The translations under genes were made by a program, and so were the position numbers. 23,377 nucleotides of DNA from an uncultured euryarchaeote. GTDB taxonomy: Archaea > Thermoplasmatota > Poseidoniia > Poseidoniales > Thalassarchaeaceae. Location of the stretch: the NCBI GenBank assembly GCA_937901365.1, contig CALCEF010000023.1, positions 1-23,377 on the forward strand, given 5' to 3'. The notes beneath the pieces were generated by a model that searched no databases, was not told where the DNA came from, and saw only the letters and a program-made list of their open reading frames with translations. This document shows positions 1-8,730 of this stretch, one piece after another (the stretch's first letter is position 1; every line of letters begins with the position of its first letter).

Positions 1-3000
1 CAAAACCGGTCACGTCCGACACTGCTGAGCCAACCAGTGCCAATCCCGATGCACCGCCCATTGCGACGAGTGATGAATGGACTGAACGGCCCTTGTCACG
101 TTCTTCTCTGAATCGTTCAACGACGTGGATGACATAGTCGATTCCAACACCCAAACTCATGGCTGCAATTGCCACTGTGACCATGTTGAGACCATATCCT
201 GCAACTGCAATCATTCCGTACAACCAAACGACGACTACCAGAATTGGGAAGGTTGTGATTATCGCGAAACCGAGGGCTCTTTCACCCCACAAGAAATTGA
301 GCAAGAAGATTGCGAGACCACAAATCCCACCAACGGTTCCGCCATAGATCTGGCCCATCACCGCACCGATGGCAAAGCCTGCGAGCAAGCCCCACGTCGC
401 GAGTAAAGCAATCTCTTCTTTGCCTCTGCGCAAAGCGGCAACGGATTGATTCACACTCGGCCTAAAGCCCCACCACAATGTGATTAGACACAGATAAACG
501 CCGAGAATAAGTGTGCCTTGGAGCTCGTTTTGCATACTTGATGCAGCGACATATCTGGTCACGGGTGAACCGGTAGAAATCACCCATGTGACCGGTTGTT
601 CATCGGTGGCGGAATCCAAACTACTGCGGGTTTCCAGCGCCCCATTTGATAGATTGGCAAATGGGATCAAATCACGTCCAATTTCAACGAGTACTTGCTC
701 CGTAATCGTGAACTCCTCGGGCTTGATGATGCCCCACCGCATGGTCATACGATTGTAGGATGGGTTGGTTCCATCCACACAGAGGTGGGTCGCATTTGGG
801 TCAATTTCGCATTCAGGGGAGATGTACAATTGAGGTATACTCGGTGGGATTTCAGGAATAACTCCGGCAGCAGGAATCCCATGAACCGTCAAAAATCCAT
901 ACAAAAATTGTAGACAGCCTCTCGTTGAGACGTCTGGTAATCCTGTCATCGGCAGGAGCTCACAATCAACCCCGTTCCCTGGTGCTGATCCATTCCAACC
1001 CGCTTCTTCAAATGGTTCTGAATTCGATACTAGACTTCCCATCGCCCAGAAAACCAACTCGTCGATCGCATGCAACTCAACTTGTCCTGTGGGTAATCTT
1101 GTGAATCGATTCGGATCCTTTGGACCCACAGTATTCATGTTGATGCGTAATTCCTCGATTGCAGCATACACATCTGGATTGAGCATATCTCCTTCGATGA
1201 GAATCAATGCGGGTTCTCCTTCTGAACTAAATCGGTCATTGATGAGAAACACCGATTGGGCGATTTCAGACTCTTCATCGATGAAATCTTCAATTTTGAA
1301 ATCGCCCTCTAATGACAGCATCACCGGTGTGGCGATAGCGGTCAAAAATATGGCGACGGCGAGAATGATGGGGGCCGCCCAAGCCGAACCGCCTGAGAGC
1401 CTAGCCAACCAGTGCTTGGGTACGAGATACAAACTATCTCCGGATTCTTCAATCAACCGATCTTTATTTTGCAACCACTTGTCGATATCATAACGAATCA
1501 ATGGGGCCCACAATCCGGTCAAAACAAACGCTGATGCCACGCCCAATGCGGCTTCTAGACCAAAGGACCTCAGTGCGGGAATACTCGATGTGAAATTAGC
1601 AGAGAATGCAGCAATCGTGGTCATTGATGTAAGCATGATTGCACGGCCGACACGCGAAAGGCTGGTGTGTACTGCTTGATCGATTGTTTTCCCATGAGTG
1701 CGTTCTTCTTTGTAACGATGTAACGCGTGTAAACTATCATCGATTCCTAAAGCAAGAATCAGAATTGGCAATAGATTGCTAAACTGGCTTCGACTGATGA
1801 TTTTGAAATCGAATGTCGCTCCAAGAATCATACCCCAACCAATCATACCCTGCATCCATAGTAAACTGAATCCGAGTGTTGTGGCGACAATCGCAACATC
1901 TGAAACACGACGCAAACTACCCCACAATAGAATGAGAATACATGCGAACATTGTCGCGAGTAGAGTCAGGGATTGTTGCAATTCCCGATTGACCTCGATA
2001 TTGATTCCTACAGGTGGCGCAAGCAATGATACCGATTGCTGATCTGTCGCTCGAATCTCATGCTCTAAACTGAGTAAGGCCCAATCAGCAGAACAGGGAC
2101 CCTCTCCTGATTCACGACTCTCTTGACATTCTTCAGCGGTTAATTCTGGAGGTGTAGTATACAATTCAAGGCCATGCCAAGTCATCGAACCCGGTTCAGA
2201 ACGAGCTTCGTTCCAAACAAAGGTGTAGCCTGTGTCGACCATCGCGACTTTGTCCAATTGAATCAGAATCCATGTCGCTGATGCCGACCAACGTCCAGGC
2301 ATCCAAGTTGCATTTTCAAAGGTCCCATCTTCTCCAACTTGGCCACCCACCGGACCGATAACTGGACTGGTCGGATCTGGGAGGAAGGCGCGATCTGTTG
2401 TCGTCCAACGCAAAAACACACTGGGATTGGCAATAATCATCCGATTTGCAGCCAAATCGATGTGGGCCTGTGTCAAATTTGGATCATCGTAACGCAAACA
2501 TTCCAATACACCACAATCAGACCAATTGGTGAGTGGTTGTACGATGTTCCCAAATGGGTCTGTCGCTTCTCTTGTCAGCAATGAGCGGTTGCCCATGAAG
2601 GCTTCAAATTGTTCAAACAACGAGAGGGTCCCATTGGCGCTTTCCCCGGTCAACTCACTGACGATTGGACGGTAAAATTCGGCGAGTGGATCACTGCGAG
2701 CAATCATGATTTTTTGTTCAAGTTCACGCAAGAATGTCAAGTTGAAAACGCCGCCCTCAGGGATTCCCTCACCAGAAAAACCCTCACCCGTGCCTTGGAA
2801 TGGTGCGATTTCTTGCGGTGTTGGTAAACTCAAACGGTCAGGGTTCCCATCCGCATCTGTATGGGGTGCTTGGTGGCCATTTTGTATGTATGATGGGTCC
2901 CGAATTGAGACGACAAAACCAACCGTCAATTCCTTGGATGAAAATTCGTCATCAATGACTTTCTCGGCTTCCATTTCTGGACTGTCCATGTCATAGGATT

Positions 3001-3127
3001 CGATGTCGATTGGCGTGAGGGTTTGCATTAATCCGGGTACCATCACAAGCGAAAAGAGAATGATAGCAACATGGAATTTCGTGCGGTGTTCAACCGCGAA
3101 ACTTGCCACGTCAGAGAAGTCCGCCAT
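1..3127 (-). CDS. RND/MMPL-family exporter, 3' end cut by window edge
   Basis: The minus strand is open from an ATG at 3127 to the left edge, giving about 1,042 residues with no stop. The protein starts MADFSDVASFAVEHRTKF and then has a transmembrane segment (about residues 18-38). A large extracellular domain of about 350 residues follows. A first membrane block (about 385-560) contains the motif LALGIDDSLHALHRYKEER near residue 460. A second extracellular domain follows, then a second membrane block with SLGVGIDYVIHVVERFREE near residue 990. The duplicated layout and the G-x-D-D/Y motifs are those of RND-superfamily proteins of the MMPL/HAE3 type, proton-driven exporters of lipids or hydrophobic compounds. 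The substrate cannot be read from the sequence. The gene lies about 48 bases downstream of the DnaJ-like gene on the same strand, so they may be cotranscribed. The C-terminal transmembrane helices lie outside the window. Confidence 0.85.
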   Translation of the reverse strand, partial: MADFSDVASFAVEHRTKFHVAIILFSLVMVPGLMQTLTPIDIESYDMDSPEMEAEKVIDDEFSSKELTVGFVVSIRDPSYIQNGHQAPHTDADGNPDRLSLPTPQEIAPFQGTGEGFSGEGIPEGGVFNLTFLRELEQKIMIARSDPLAEFYRPIVSELTGESANGTLSLFEQFEAFMGNRSLLTREATDPFGNIVQPLTNWSDCGVLECLRYDDPNLTQAHIDLAANRMIIANPSVFLRWTTTDRAFLPDPTSPVIGPVGGQVGEDGTFENATWMPGRWSASATWILIQLDKVAMVDTGYTFVWNEARSEPGSMTWHGLELYTTPPELTAEECQESRESGEGPCSADWALLSLEHEIRATDQQSVSLLAPPVGINIEVNRELQQSLTLLATMFACILILLWGSLRRVSDVAIVATTLGFSLLWMQGMIGWGMILGATFDFKIISRSQFSNLLPILILALGIDDSLHALHRYKEERTHGKTIDQAVHTSLSRVGRAIMLTSMTTIAAFSANFTSSIPALRSFGLEAALGVASAFVLTGLWAPLIRYDIDKWLQNKDRLIEESGDSLYLVPKHWLARLSGGSAWAAPIILAVAIFLTAIATPVMLSLEGDFKIEDFIDEESEIAQSVFLINDRFSSEGEPALILIEGDMLNPDVYAAIEELRINMNTVGPKDPNRFTRLPTGQVELHAIDELVFWAMGSLVSNSEPFEEAGWNGSAPGNGVDCELLPMTGLPDVSTRGCLQFLYGFLTVHGIPAAGVIPEIPPSIPQLYISPECEIDPNATHLCVDGTNPSYNRMTMRWGIIKPEEFTITEQVLVEIGRDLIPFANLSNGALETRSSLDSATDEQPVTWVISTGSPVTRYVAASSMQNELQGTLILGVYLCLITLWWGFRPSVNQSVAALRRGKEEIALLATWGLLAGFAIGAVMGQIYGGTVGGICGLAIFLLNFLWGERALGFAIITTFPILVVVVWLYGMIAVAGYGLNMVTVAIAAMSLGVGIDYVIHVVERFREERDKGRSVHSSLVAMGGASGLALVGSAVSDVTGF

Positions 3128-3135
3128 GCTGTCCG

Positions 3136-3150
3136 CCGGCCGTAGGCCGG
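3136..3150 (-). repeat. perfect 6-bp hairpin with a 3-nt loop, between dnaJ and the exporter gene
   Basis: CCGGCC-GTA-GGCCGG is a perfect inverted repeat lying in the 48-base gap between the dnaJ stop and the exporter start. It has no T-run after it on the minus strand, so it is not a classical intrinsic terminator. It could be an RNA processing or attenuation element. Similar short GC-rich stems with the same GTA/TAC loop occur at 18437-18449 and 22949-22967. Confidence 0.5.
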
Positions 3151-3175
3151 AGAATCTGGTTTAAGGGCGTGTCCA

Positions 3176-4096
3176 TCACATGCCCGTGTCTCTAAGAGCC
3201 TCCAAAGCAGCCTGTTGTGAGGGGGTCAGAGACTCCGGTTCATCCAATGTAAATTCGATGTCCAAATCCGCTCCTGCATAGCCCATCTTTGGGAGGCGTT
3301 TTCGATCCCCGATTCGGGTTGCTGCGGCTACTTTGACGGAGACTGTTTTTCCAGCGGGCGTCGATACGCGTACTTCCCCTCCGAGCATGAGTGTAGAGTA
3401 TGGGATGGCGACTTCTTGGATGAGATGTTCGCCTTCCCAGCGACGTCCTTCTTCCGCATCGATTCGAAGTGTGACGGTCAAATCCCCGGGCTCTCCAGTC
3501 GGGTGTTCATTACCCATCTTTGGCAACTTGAGTTGTTGACCGTGTTTTGCCCCTTTTGGAACATTCAATGTGAGGCGGGTTTTCTTACGACGAACTCCAA
3601 GGTTTGTGCAATGGACACAACCCCTTGCATTACACTCGGAACAACGGACCAATCGATTGTGGGTAAACTGAACTTTTCCTCCTTCCAATGCTCGCTCAAT
3701 ATCGATGTCGAGCGGTGCTGCAATATCGGCACCCTTGGCCGTTTGAGGCTGAGTTTGACGGGGTTGTCCTGCAAACGGTGAGGCTTGCGGACGGCCTCCG
3801 CCACCCATGAACTGACGAAGGAGGTCGTCAATTCCCATTCCACCCATGCCACCGGGCATTCCACCCATGCCACCGAAGGCCTGTTTCATCTGTTGCTCTT
3901 CATCGAATTGCCTACGTTTTTCCGGCGTTTCCAACTTTTCCCAAGCACTCTGAACCGCCTTGAAGCGTTCCTCTGCCGCAGAATCATCCGGATTGCGATC
4001 TGGATGATACTGACGAGCCAACTTTCGGAAGGCGCGTTTAATCTCGGCGTGAGGTGCATCTTTGGATACCCCGAGCGTTCGATAGGGGTCCGACAT
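3176..4096 (-). CDS. dnaJ: DnaJ-like Hsp40 cochaperone with a reduced zinc region
   Basis: This is a J-domain cochaperone that would stimulate the ATPase of DnaK/Hsp70 and deliver clients to it in the cytoplasm. The J domain occupies about residues 1-68 and has the diagnostic HPD tripeptide in YHPDRN. A Gly/Met-rich linker (GGMGGMPGGMGGMG) follows, then the C-terminal substrate-binding fold. The cysteine region has only two CxxC pairs, in CSECNARGCVHC, instead of the four CxxCxGxG repeats of type I DnaJ, so it may bind a single zinc or none. An upstream in-frame ATG at 4165 exists, but it would add 23 residues before the canonical MSDPYRTLG start and would overlap the divergent deaminase gene. 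I therefore prefer 4096. The protein has 306 residues from that start. Confidence 0.85.
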   Translation of the reverse strand: MSDPYRTLGVSKDAPHAEIKRAFRKLARQYHPDRNPDDSAAEERFKAVQSAWEKLETPEKRRQFDEEQQMKQAFGGMGGMPGGMGGMGIDDLLRQFMGGGGRPQASPFAGQPRQTQPQTAKGADIAAPLDIDIERALEGGKVQFTHNRLVRCSECNARGCVHCTNLGVRRKKTRLTLNVPKGAKHGQQLKLPKMGNEHPTGEPGDLTVTLRIDAEEGRRWEGEHLIQEVAIPYSTLMLGGEVRVSTPAGKTVSVKVAAATRIGDRKRLPKMGYAGADLDIEFTLDEPESLTPSQQAALEALRDTGM

Positions 4097-4170
4097 CGAC
4101 CGTCCATCGAAGGGACTGATTTCAAGTTGAGGCAAGAACACTGATGGATGGTCGATTTTCTCCACCCTTC

Positions 4171-5433
4171 ATGGCGGACGAGACGAGTGGGCTTGTTCGG
4201 TATACAGATTCTTGGCTCATCGATGTAGATGGTCGACCACATCAGGGTGATTTTATCCTTCAACCCGATGGGGGTTGGATTCGAAGTTTGGGCGATGAAG
4301 ACGTCGAATTCCAAATTGACGGAAGCGGCCGATTACTGACGAGATCCTTCCAAAATTGGCATACGCATTTGGCGATGGTTCTGAATCGTTCGATGGGAGA
4401 AGGATTGCCCTTGATGCGATGGTTGGAAGAGAGTATTTTTCCAACTGAAAAAGGGTTGACGCCTGAATTTGTAGAAATTGGAACAAGGGCCGCCGCAGCT
4501 GAACTCATCGCCACCGGCACTTCGTTTGCCTGTGACATGTATTACCATCCTGAAGTGGTCGGTGAAGTTCTCGCTCAGAGTGGTCTCCGCGGCATTGTAT
4601 GCGGTCCGATTACGGACGGATTGACACCGAATTTCAAAGCCGGTTCTGGTGATGCACTACGGCATGTCGAAAGTTTGGTTCGAAGTGGTTCTTCTGCGCC
4701 CGAACGGGTGGCGTTTGGAATTGCAACCCATTCCGTATATTCATGCTCAGAAGATCTGTTGAAAAAAGCCGCAGATGTGTCCAATCAAACCGGATGTACA
4801 CTTAGTATTCACACTTCGGAGACACGACAAGAAGTGGCTGATTGTCATGCGAAACATGGAATGTATCCGATCGAATATCTCGACAGTATTGGCTACTTCC
4901 AAGAAGGGACGGTTTGCGCACATTGCGGTTGGGTCACCAAGCGAGAGATGCGAATCTTGGCCGAACATGAGGTCCACGCTGTACATTGCCCGGTCAGTAA
5001 CCAAAAATTGGCGACGGGGGGGACGATGTCTTACCCTGCGATGATCGAAGCTGGTGTCGATGTTCGACTGGGCACAGATGGCGCTGCCAGTAACAATGCG
5101 CTCGATATGCGATCTGAGATGAAAGCAGCCAGTTTAATCCAGCGCCACGACCACTGGGATGCGACGTTGTTGGATCCAATTCATTCCTATGAGTTGGGGG
5201 TAAGGGGTTCAACAGATTGGGTCGCTTGGAATCTCGACGATATTCGCATGAGGCCGATTGGAAAAGATGGGAGAAGATTGCTTGCGAATCTGATTTACAG
5301 CAATGGAAATTGCCTCGATATGTGGGTCGGTGGACGAGCTCTACGCAGAGATGGGAAAACGCTCACGATTGACGAAGCCGCAGTGATGAATGAATTGGAA
5401 GAGGCTGTCAGAGCGTATTATGCGCATGTATAG
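4171..5433 (+). CDS. mtaD: MtaD/DadD-type adenosine-derivative deaminase (amidohydrolase)
   Basis: This is an amidohydrolase-superfamily enzyme of the 5'-methylthioadenosine/S-adenosylhomocysteine/5'-deoxyadenosine deaminase type. Such enzymes convert these SAM by-products to inosine forms in the cytoplasm. Visible landmarks, numbered from the chosen ATG, are the metal-binding HTH in QNWHTHLAM (H64, H66), a third histidine in SIHTSE (about 214), HCPVSNQKLATGG, and the catalytic metal-ligand Asp in LGTDGAASNN (about 303). The stretch after HTH (LPLMRWLEESIFPTE) is typical of the MtaD branch. Length is 420 residues, normal for the family. An ATG at 4144 is also in frame but overlaps the dnaJ 5' end, and MADETSG at 4171 leaves a 74-base divergent promoter region. 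The exact substrate among MTA, SAH and 5'-deoxyadenosine is not decidable here. It is first in a tight six-gene run. Confidence 0.88.
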   Translation: MADETSGLVRYTDSWLIDVDGRPHQGDFILQPDGGWIRSLGDEDVEFQIDGSGRLLTRSFQNWHTHLAMVLNRSMGEGLPLMRWLEESIFPTEKGLTPEFVEIGTRAAAAELIATGTSFACDMYYHPEVVGEVLAQSGLRGIVCGPITDGLTPNFKAGSGDALRHVESLVRSGSSAPERVAFGIATHSVYSCSEDLLKKAADVSNQTGCTLSIHTSETRQEVADCHAKHGMYPIEYLDSIGYFQEGTVCAHCGWVTKREMRILAEHEVHAVHCPVSNQKLATGGTMSYPAMIEAGVDVRLGTDGAASNNALDMRSEMKAASLIQRHDHWDATLLDPIHSYELGVRGSTDWVAWNLDDIRMRPIGKDGRRLLANLIYSNGNCLDMWVGGRALRRDGKTLTIDEAAVMNELEEAVRAYYAHV

Positions 5434-6462
5434 GTGAAAGCGATGAAGGGTACTGCACTCAGTTTGGTGACCCTTCTATTACTGACTTCTCTCATCGGAT
5501 GTTTTGGCGAGGATGAACCCGCCCCAGAACCGCCTCTGGAAGACATTCGGCTCAACCATCTTACCATGAAGGGGACACACAATTCATATCACGTCAAAAC
5601 ACCTGGTGTCGCAATTCTAGACCCTGAAAATAACTACACACATGCGGACCTCGATATACAGGCGGATCGTTTGGGTGTCAGGCAATTCGAATTGGATGTT
5701 CACTACATTCCTGGGATGGGGTTGCGTGTATATCACACAACATTGGATCCATCCACCAATTGCGAAGGGTTCGCAGGTTGCATGAACATTCTTCTAAACT
5801 GGTCATTTTCAAATCCTCATCATGCCCCTCTCTGGATCTTTGTCGAGCCGAAAAACGCACCACTTGTTGTTGATGAGTTGAACATATTAGAGATGATTCA
5901 GGACGAAATTTCTGCCACATGGCCTGCTAACAAAACCTTGACCCCAGCAGAAGTACAGGGTGGCGCATCGGACCTTCGAACCGCGATTACCACCAATGGA
6001 TGGCCAACATTGGATGAGAGTCGAGGAAAGACACTGTTTGTTCTCTTGGATAAAACCGAGATTCGAGATCTCTATGTCGAGCGCAATCCAACTCTTGAGA
6101 ATCAAACCATGTTCGCAATTGTAGAGGAAAATCATTCGTTGGCCAGCATCATCTCATTTGTGAATCCCGAAACCCATGGTGATAGACTCCGAAATGCATC
6201 GGATATGGGATTCATGGTTCGCACGCGTCCGGACGAAGCGACCAACGAAGCACAAGAGGTGAACTATTCCAGATACCAACTCGCTTTGGGTACAGGAGCG
6301 AATTTCATTACCACAGATTTCCCGGGAAGTGATTTGGAAGTAGAATATGCGATTTGGTTACCGGAAGGACCTGTCATGTGTAATTCGAGAACGGCACCCA
6401 GCCATTGTGAAACCCGAGACATTGAACCTTGGGGTAACTACACTCCAATCTCAATTGTCTAA
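5434..6462 (+). CDS. secreted lipoprotein, PI-PLC-like (Ca2+-dependent type) phosphodiesterase
   Basis: The protein begins with a lipoprotein signal: a hydrophobic stretch (SLVTLLLLTSLIGC) with the lipobox cysteine at residue 23, then an acidic/proline linker. The mature part matches the Ca2+-dependent phosphatidylinositol-specific phospholipase C family (PI-PLC-C1). It has LNHLTMKGTHNSYH (catalytic-type His), then GVRQFELDVHY, a cysteine pair flanking LLNWSFSNPHHAPLW, and IFVEPK. It would cleave a phosphoinositide-type headgroup, or a related phosphodiester, outside the cell. The GTG start directly follows the upstream TAG, and an ATG three codons later (5443) is equally possible. Two routes are open: nutrient scavenging from other organisms' lipids, or turnover of the cell's own archaetidylinositol. 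The CDP-alcohol transferase gene in the same run makes the second worth considering. Confidence 0.82.
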   Translation: MKAMKGTALSLVTLLLLTSLIGCFGEDEPAPEPPLEDIRLNHLTMKGTHNSYHVKTPGVAILDPENNYTHADLDIQADRLGVRQFELDVHYIPGMGLRVYHTTLDPSTNCEGFAGCMNILLNWSFSNPHHAPLWIFVEPKNAPLVVDELNILEMIQDEISATWPANKTLTPAEVQGGASDLRTAITTNGWPTLDESRGKTLFVLLDKTEIRDLYVERNPTLENQTMFAIVEENHSLASIISFVNPETHGDRLRNASDMGFMVRTRPDEATNEAQEVNYSRYQLALGTGANFITTDFPGSDLEVEYAIWLPEGPVMCNSRTAPSHCETRDIEPWGNYTPISIV

Positions 6463-6507
6463 GGGATGCCTTCATGGGCGGGTTCGGGTCACGAAGGGGC
6501 GAGCGAC

Positions 6508-7677
6508 ATGTCAGCAGAGACGACAATCGATGAGGATGCATTCGAAGGATGGAATGGTATGCTCGATGCAATTAACCCGATTAAAGTCAAACTGAATGTT
6601 CTGTTATTGGGAATTCCTGTTGCGCTCTATGCCAAGTTTGGATTGCACAATGCAGAATTGACATTTATCGCATCGATGATCGCCATCATGCCCCTCGCTT
6701 TCCTTATGGGTAAAGCCACAGAAGAAATCGCTTTGCGAACCAGTGAATCGATTGGAGGTTTGCTGAATGCAACCTTTGGAAATGCAGCCGAGATGATTAT
6801 CGCGGGTGCTGCAATTTTTGCGGCGGCCGAATTTGCGTCAGATGGAAATGTTGACGCGAGTGAGGATATGATTAACATTGTCAGAGCATCACTTGTGGGT
6901 TCGATTCTTGGGAACTTGTTGTTGGTGTTAGGTCTGGCGTTCGTTTGGGGTGGAATCCATCACAAAGAACAGTCATTTTCGCCGACGGCAGTGGGTGCGA
7001 ACAGCACCTTGCTATTGCTTGCAGTTGTCACCTTGACCATGCCCACAGCATACATTTTCGCGGTGCAAGGAAATGTGACTGAGCAAGCGATTCTCAACTT
7101 GTCTCATGTTGCTGCAATTATTCTAATCGCTCTATACGGACTGTTCCTGTTGTTCCAACTTCGCACACATCAGGAACTCTTTGCCACCGATGGAAAACAT
7201 CACCACGATGATCCATTGATGTCCTACAGAGAAGCGATTGCGTTGCTCATCATTGCAACGATTGTCCTAGGTGTAATGGCCGAAATTTTGGTCCACTCAA
7301 TCGATGAAGCTGCTAAAGAACTCAACCTCAAGCCCCTCTTCATTGGTGTGATTTTGCTCCCATTCTTTGGCAATGCTGCAGAACATTTCACCGCAGTGAC
7401 GGTGGCCAAGAGAGACAAGATGGATTTGTCCTTCGCCATCGCTGTTGGGTCTTCAACCCAAATTGCGGTCTTTGTGGCACCGGCCATGGTCCTCATCGCA
7501 TGGATTGTCGGTGTCGACTTGGGCTTCAATTTCGGTGTCTTTGAAACCATTGCTGTATTCCTGTCGGTTCTGATTGCAAATACGATTGCATCCGATGGGA
7601 AAAGCAACTGGCTTGAAGGTGCCATGTTGCTTGGAACATACGTTATTATGGGCGCCGCATTCTATCTCCATCCGTGA
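6508..7677 (+). CDS. CAX-type Ca2+/H+ antiporter
   Basis: This is a CaCA-superfamily cation/proton exchanger of the CAX branch, which exports Ca2+ in exchange for protons. Two inverted alpha-repeats are visible, each with the ion-binding signature GNAAE: LNATFGNAAEMIIAG in the first half and LLPFFGNAAEHFTAV in the second. About eleven hydrophobic segments span the rest. A short His/Asp-rich cytoplasmic loop (GKHHHDDPL) separates the halves. The C-terminus ends in a transmembrane helix (GTYVIMGAAFYLHP). From ATG 6508 the protein has 389 residues, a usual length. An in-frame ATG at 6466, three bases after the phospholipase stop, would add 14 polar residues. MSAETTIDED looks the more natural start, but this is a judgement. 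Placed between a lipase probably dependent on Ca2+ and small membrane genes, it fits a membrane/ion-homeostasis run. Confidence 0.9.
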   Translation: MSAETTIDEDAFEGWNGMLDAINPIKVKLNVLLLGIPVALYAKFGLHNAELTFIASMIAIMPLAFLMGKATEEIALRTSESIGGLLNATFGNAAEMIIAGAAIFAAAEFASDGNVDASEDMINIVRASLVGSILGNLLLVLGLAFVWGGIHHKEQSFSPTAVGANSTLLLLAVVTLTMPTAYIFAVQGNVTEQAILNLSHVAAIILIALYGLFLLFQLRTHQELFATDGKHHHDDPLMSYREAIALLIIATIVLGVMAEILVHSIDEAAKELNLKPLFIGVILLPFFGNAAEHFTAVTVAKRDKMDLSFAIAVGSSTQIAVFVAPAMVLIAWIVGVDLGFNFGVFETIAVFLSVLIANTIASDGKSNWLEGAMLLGTYVIMGAAFYLHP

Positions 7678-7682
7678 TTCAC

Positions 7683-8198
7683 ATGAAACGCGTCATCTTA
7701 CTCATCATCAGCGCAATTTGCGCAGTCCTAATGATCGGTGGAATGATTGGGTACACATACGAAGATTCGATTGAAGATGTTCCTGTTCCCGTTCTGGGTA
7801 CAGAGGTTGGCTTCGCCGATGAGCCGTTGACAGAGAGCGCAATTCCATCTGCATTAATCAGCCCTGAATTGACGATTACATGGGATGATGATGTTTGGGT
7901 CGGACTCGTCACCGAAGAAGAATATCGGCGGTGTGCTCCGAGTGATGGAATCTCAAGCACATGTGGGCCGACAACAACCAATTTCGCAGCGGGCGGTCCC
8001 GATTCAGAGGATGCAAAATCGTTCACATTCGATATTGGTGATGATATCTATTACCCCGTCGATGGGCAATCGTTTGGAGGTACTGCTTCAAGCATTGATG
8101 TTGATTACAGTGTCAAAGTCACTCTAGCATGGCCAGTTGTCGTCTTCCTCGGAGCGCTTGGAACTGGACTACAGGTTCTCGGTTATCGTATGCGTTAG
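7683..8198 (+). CDS. small membrane protein with an extracellular domain, function unknown
   Basis: The protein of 171 residues starts MKRVILLIISAICAVLMIGGMIGYTYED, an uncleaved or cleaved N-terminal hydrophobic helix. A Gly/Asp/Ser-rich soluble domain of about 115 residues follows, containing two cysteines (RRCAPSDGISSTCG) that could form a disulfide. It ends with a second transmembrane helix (VTLAWPVVVFLGALGTGLQVLGYRMR). The predicted topology places the middle domain outside the cell. No family is recognised. A GTG at 7674 overlaps the antiporter stop by four bases and would add three residues, so translational coupling is possible with either start. The AK6-like gene starts 16 bases after its stop. 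The reading frame and membrane features make it a real gene, but its function is open. Confidence 0.7.
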   Translation: MKRVILLIISAICAVLMIGGMIGYTYEDSIEDVPVPVLGTEVGFADEPLTESAIPSALISPELTITWDDDVWVGLVTEEEYRRCAPSDGISSTCGPTTTNFAAGGPDSEDAKSFTFDIGDDIYYPVDGQSFGGTASSIDVDYSVKVTLAWPVVVFLGALGTGLQVLGYRMR

Positions 8199-8214
8199 AT
8201 TAGATGTGGTGCTA

Positions 8215-8730
8215 ATGTCCGGGTTTCGCATTGCAGTGACCGGCACTCCAGGAGTGGGGAAAACAAGCTTCTGTTCAGGTTCAGATTTTCACATTCTGAC
8301 CGTTGATGAAATTGCAGCCCAGCATGATTGTCTCGGTGCCATTGAAGACGATGGAGCGGCACCAATCGATCTCGAGCGGTTGATTTCGATGATTACTTGG
8401 CCGGATGAAAATCAAATCCTAATCGATGGTCATCTGTCGCACCTACTTCCTATCGATGCGGTAGTTCTCATTCGATGTCATCCAGACATTCTCAGAAACC
8501 GTTTGGCAGAGCGCAATTATTCACAAACGAAAATCGATGAAAATGTGGAATGTGAATTAATCGGTGTAATCGCGGCAGAATGTCTTGAGATACCGTGCCT
8601 AGAATTGGATTCCGCGATTGGAATTGATGCGATGATTGCGGCGTTAGAGGGTTGGATAACAGATGGGTTCAAACCCCGTCGTCCGAACGAAGGCATCGAC
8701 TGGATTGGTCAACTGCATGGAGGCGATTGA
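8215..8730 (+). CDS. AK6/Fap7-like adenylate kinase-type NTPase
   Basis: A Walker A motif is at the very N-terminus (MSGFRIAVTGTPGVGKTS, P-loop residues 10-17). Later come DGHLSHLLPIDAVVLIRCHP and the family's characteristic LRNRLAERNYSQTKIDENVECELIGV. This is the archaeal counterpart of eukaryotic Fap7/hCINAP (AK6), a small P-loop protein with adenylate kinase and ATPase activity that helps late maturation of the small ribosomal subunit. From ATG 8215 the protein has 171 residues, close to the family norm. A reading frame extending back to 8137 overlaps the upstream gene and lacks family similarity. The next gene starts directly after its stop, so the two are probably cotranslated. Confidence 0.8.
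   Translation: MSGFRIAVTGTPGVGKTSFCSGSDFHILTVDEIAAQHDCLGAIEDDGAAPIDLERLISMITWPDENQILIDGHLSHLLPIDAVVLIRCHPDILRNRLAERNYSQTKIDENVECELIGVIAAECLEIPCLELDSAIGIDAMIAALEGWITDGFKPRRPNEGIDWIGQLHGGD

Noticed and set aside
4097..4170. Overlapping divergent starts of dnaJ (4165) and mtaD (4144)
   Set aside because: Both extensions lack family similarity. The internal ATGs at 4096 and 4171 give standard N-termini and leave room for promoters.
8137..8214. N-terminal extension of the AK6-like protein
   Set aside because: It overlaps the upstream gene by 62 bases, and the P-loop that normally lies at the N-terminus begins right after ATG 8215.
8665..8685. GGGTTCAAACCCC, resembling a tRNA T-loop
   Set aside because: It lies inside the AK6-like coding region. 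No acceptor, D or anticodon stems can be built around it.
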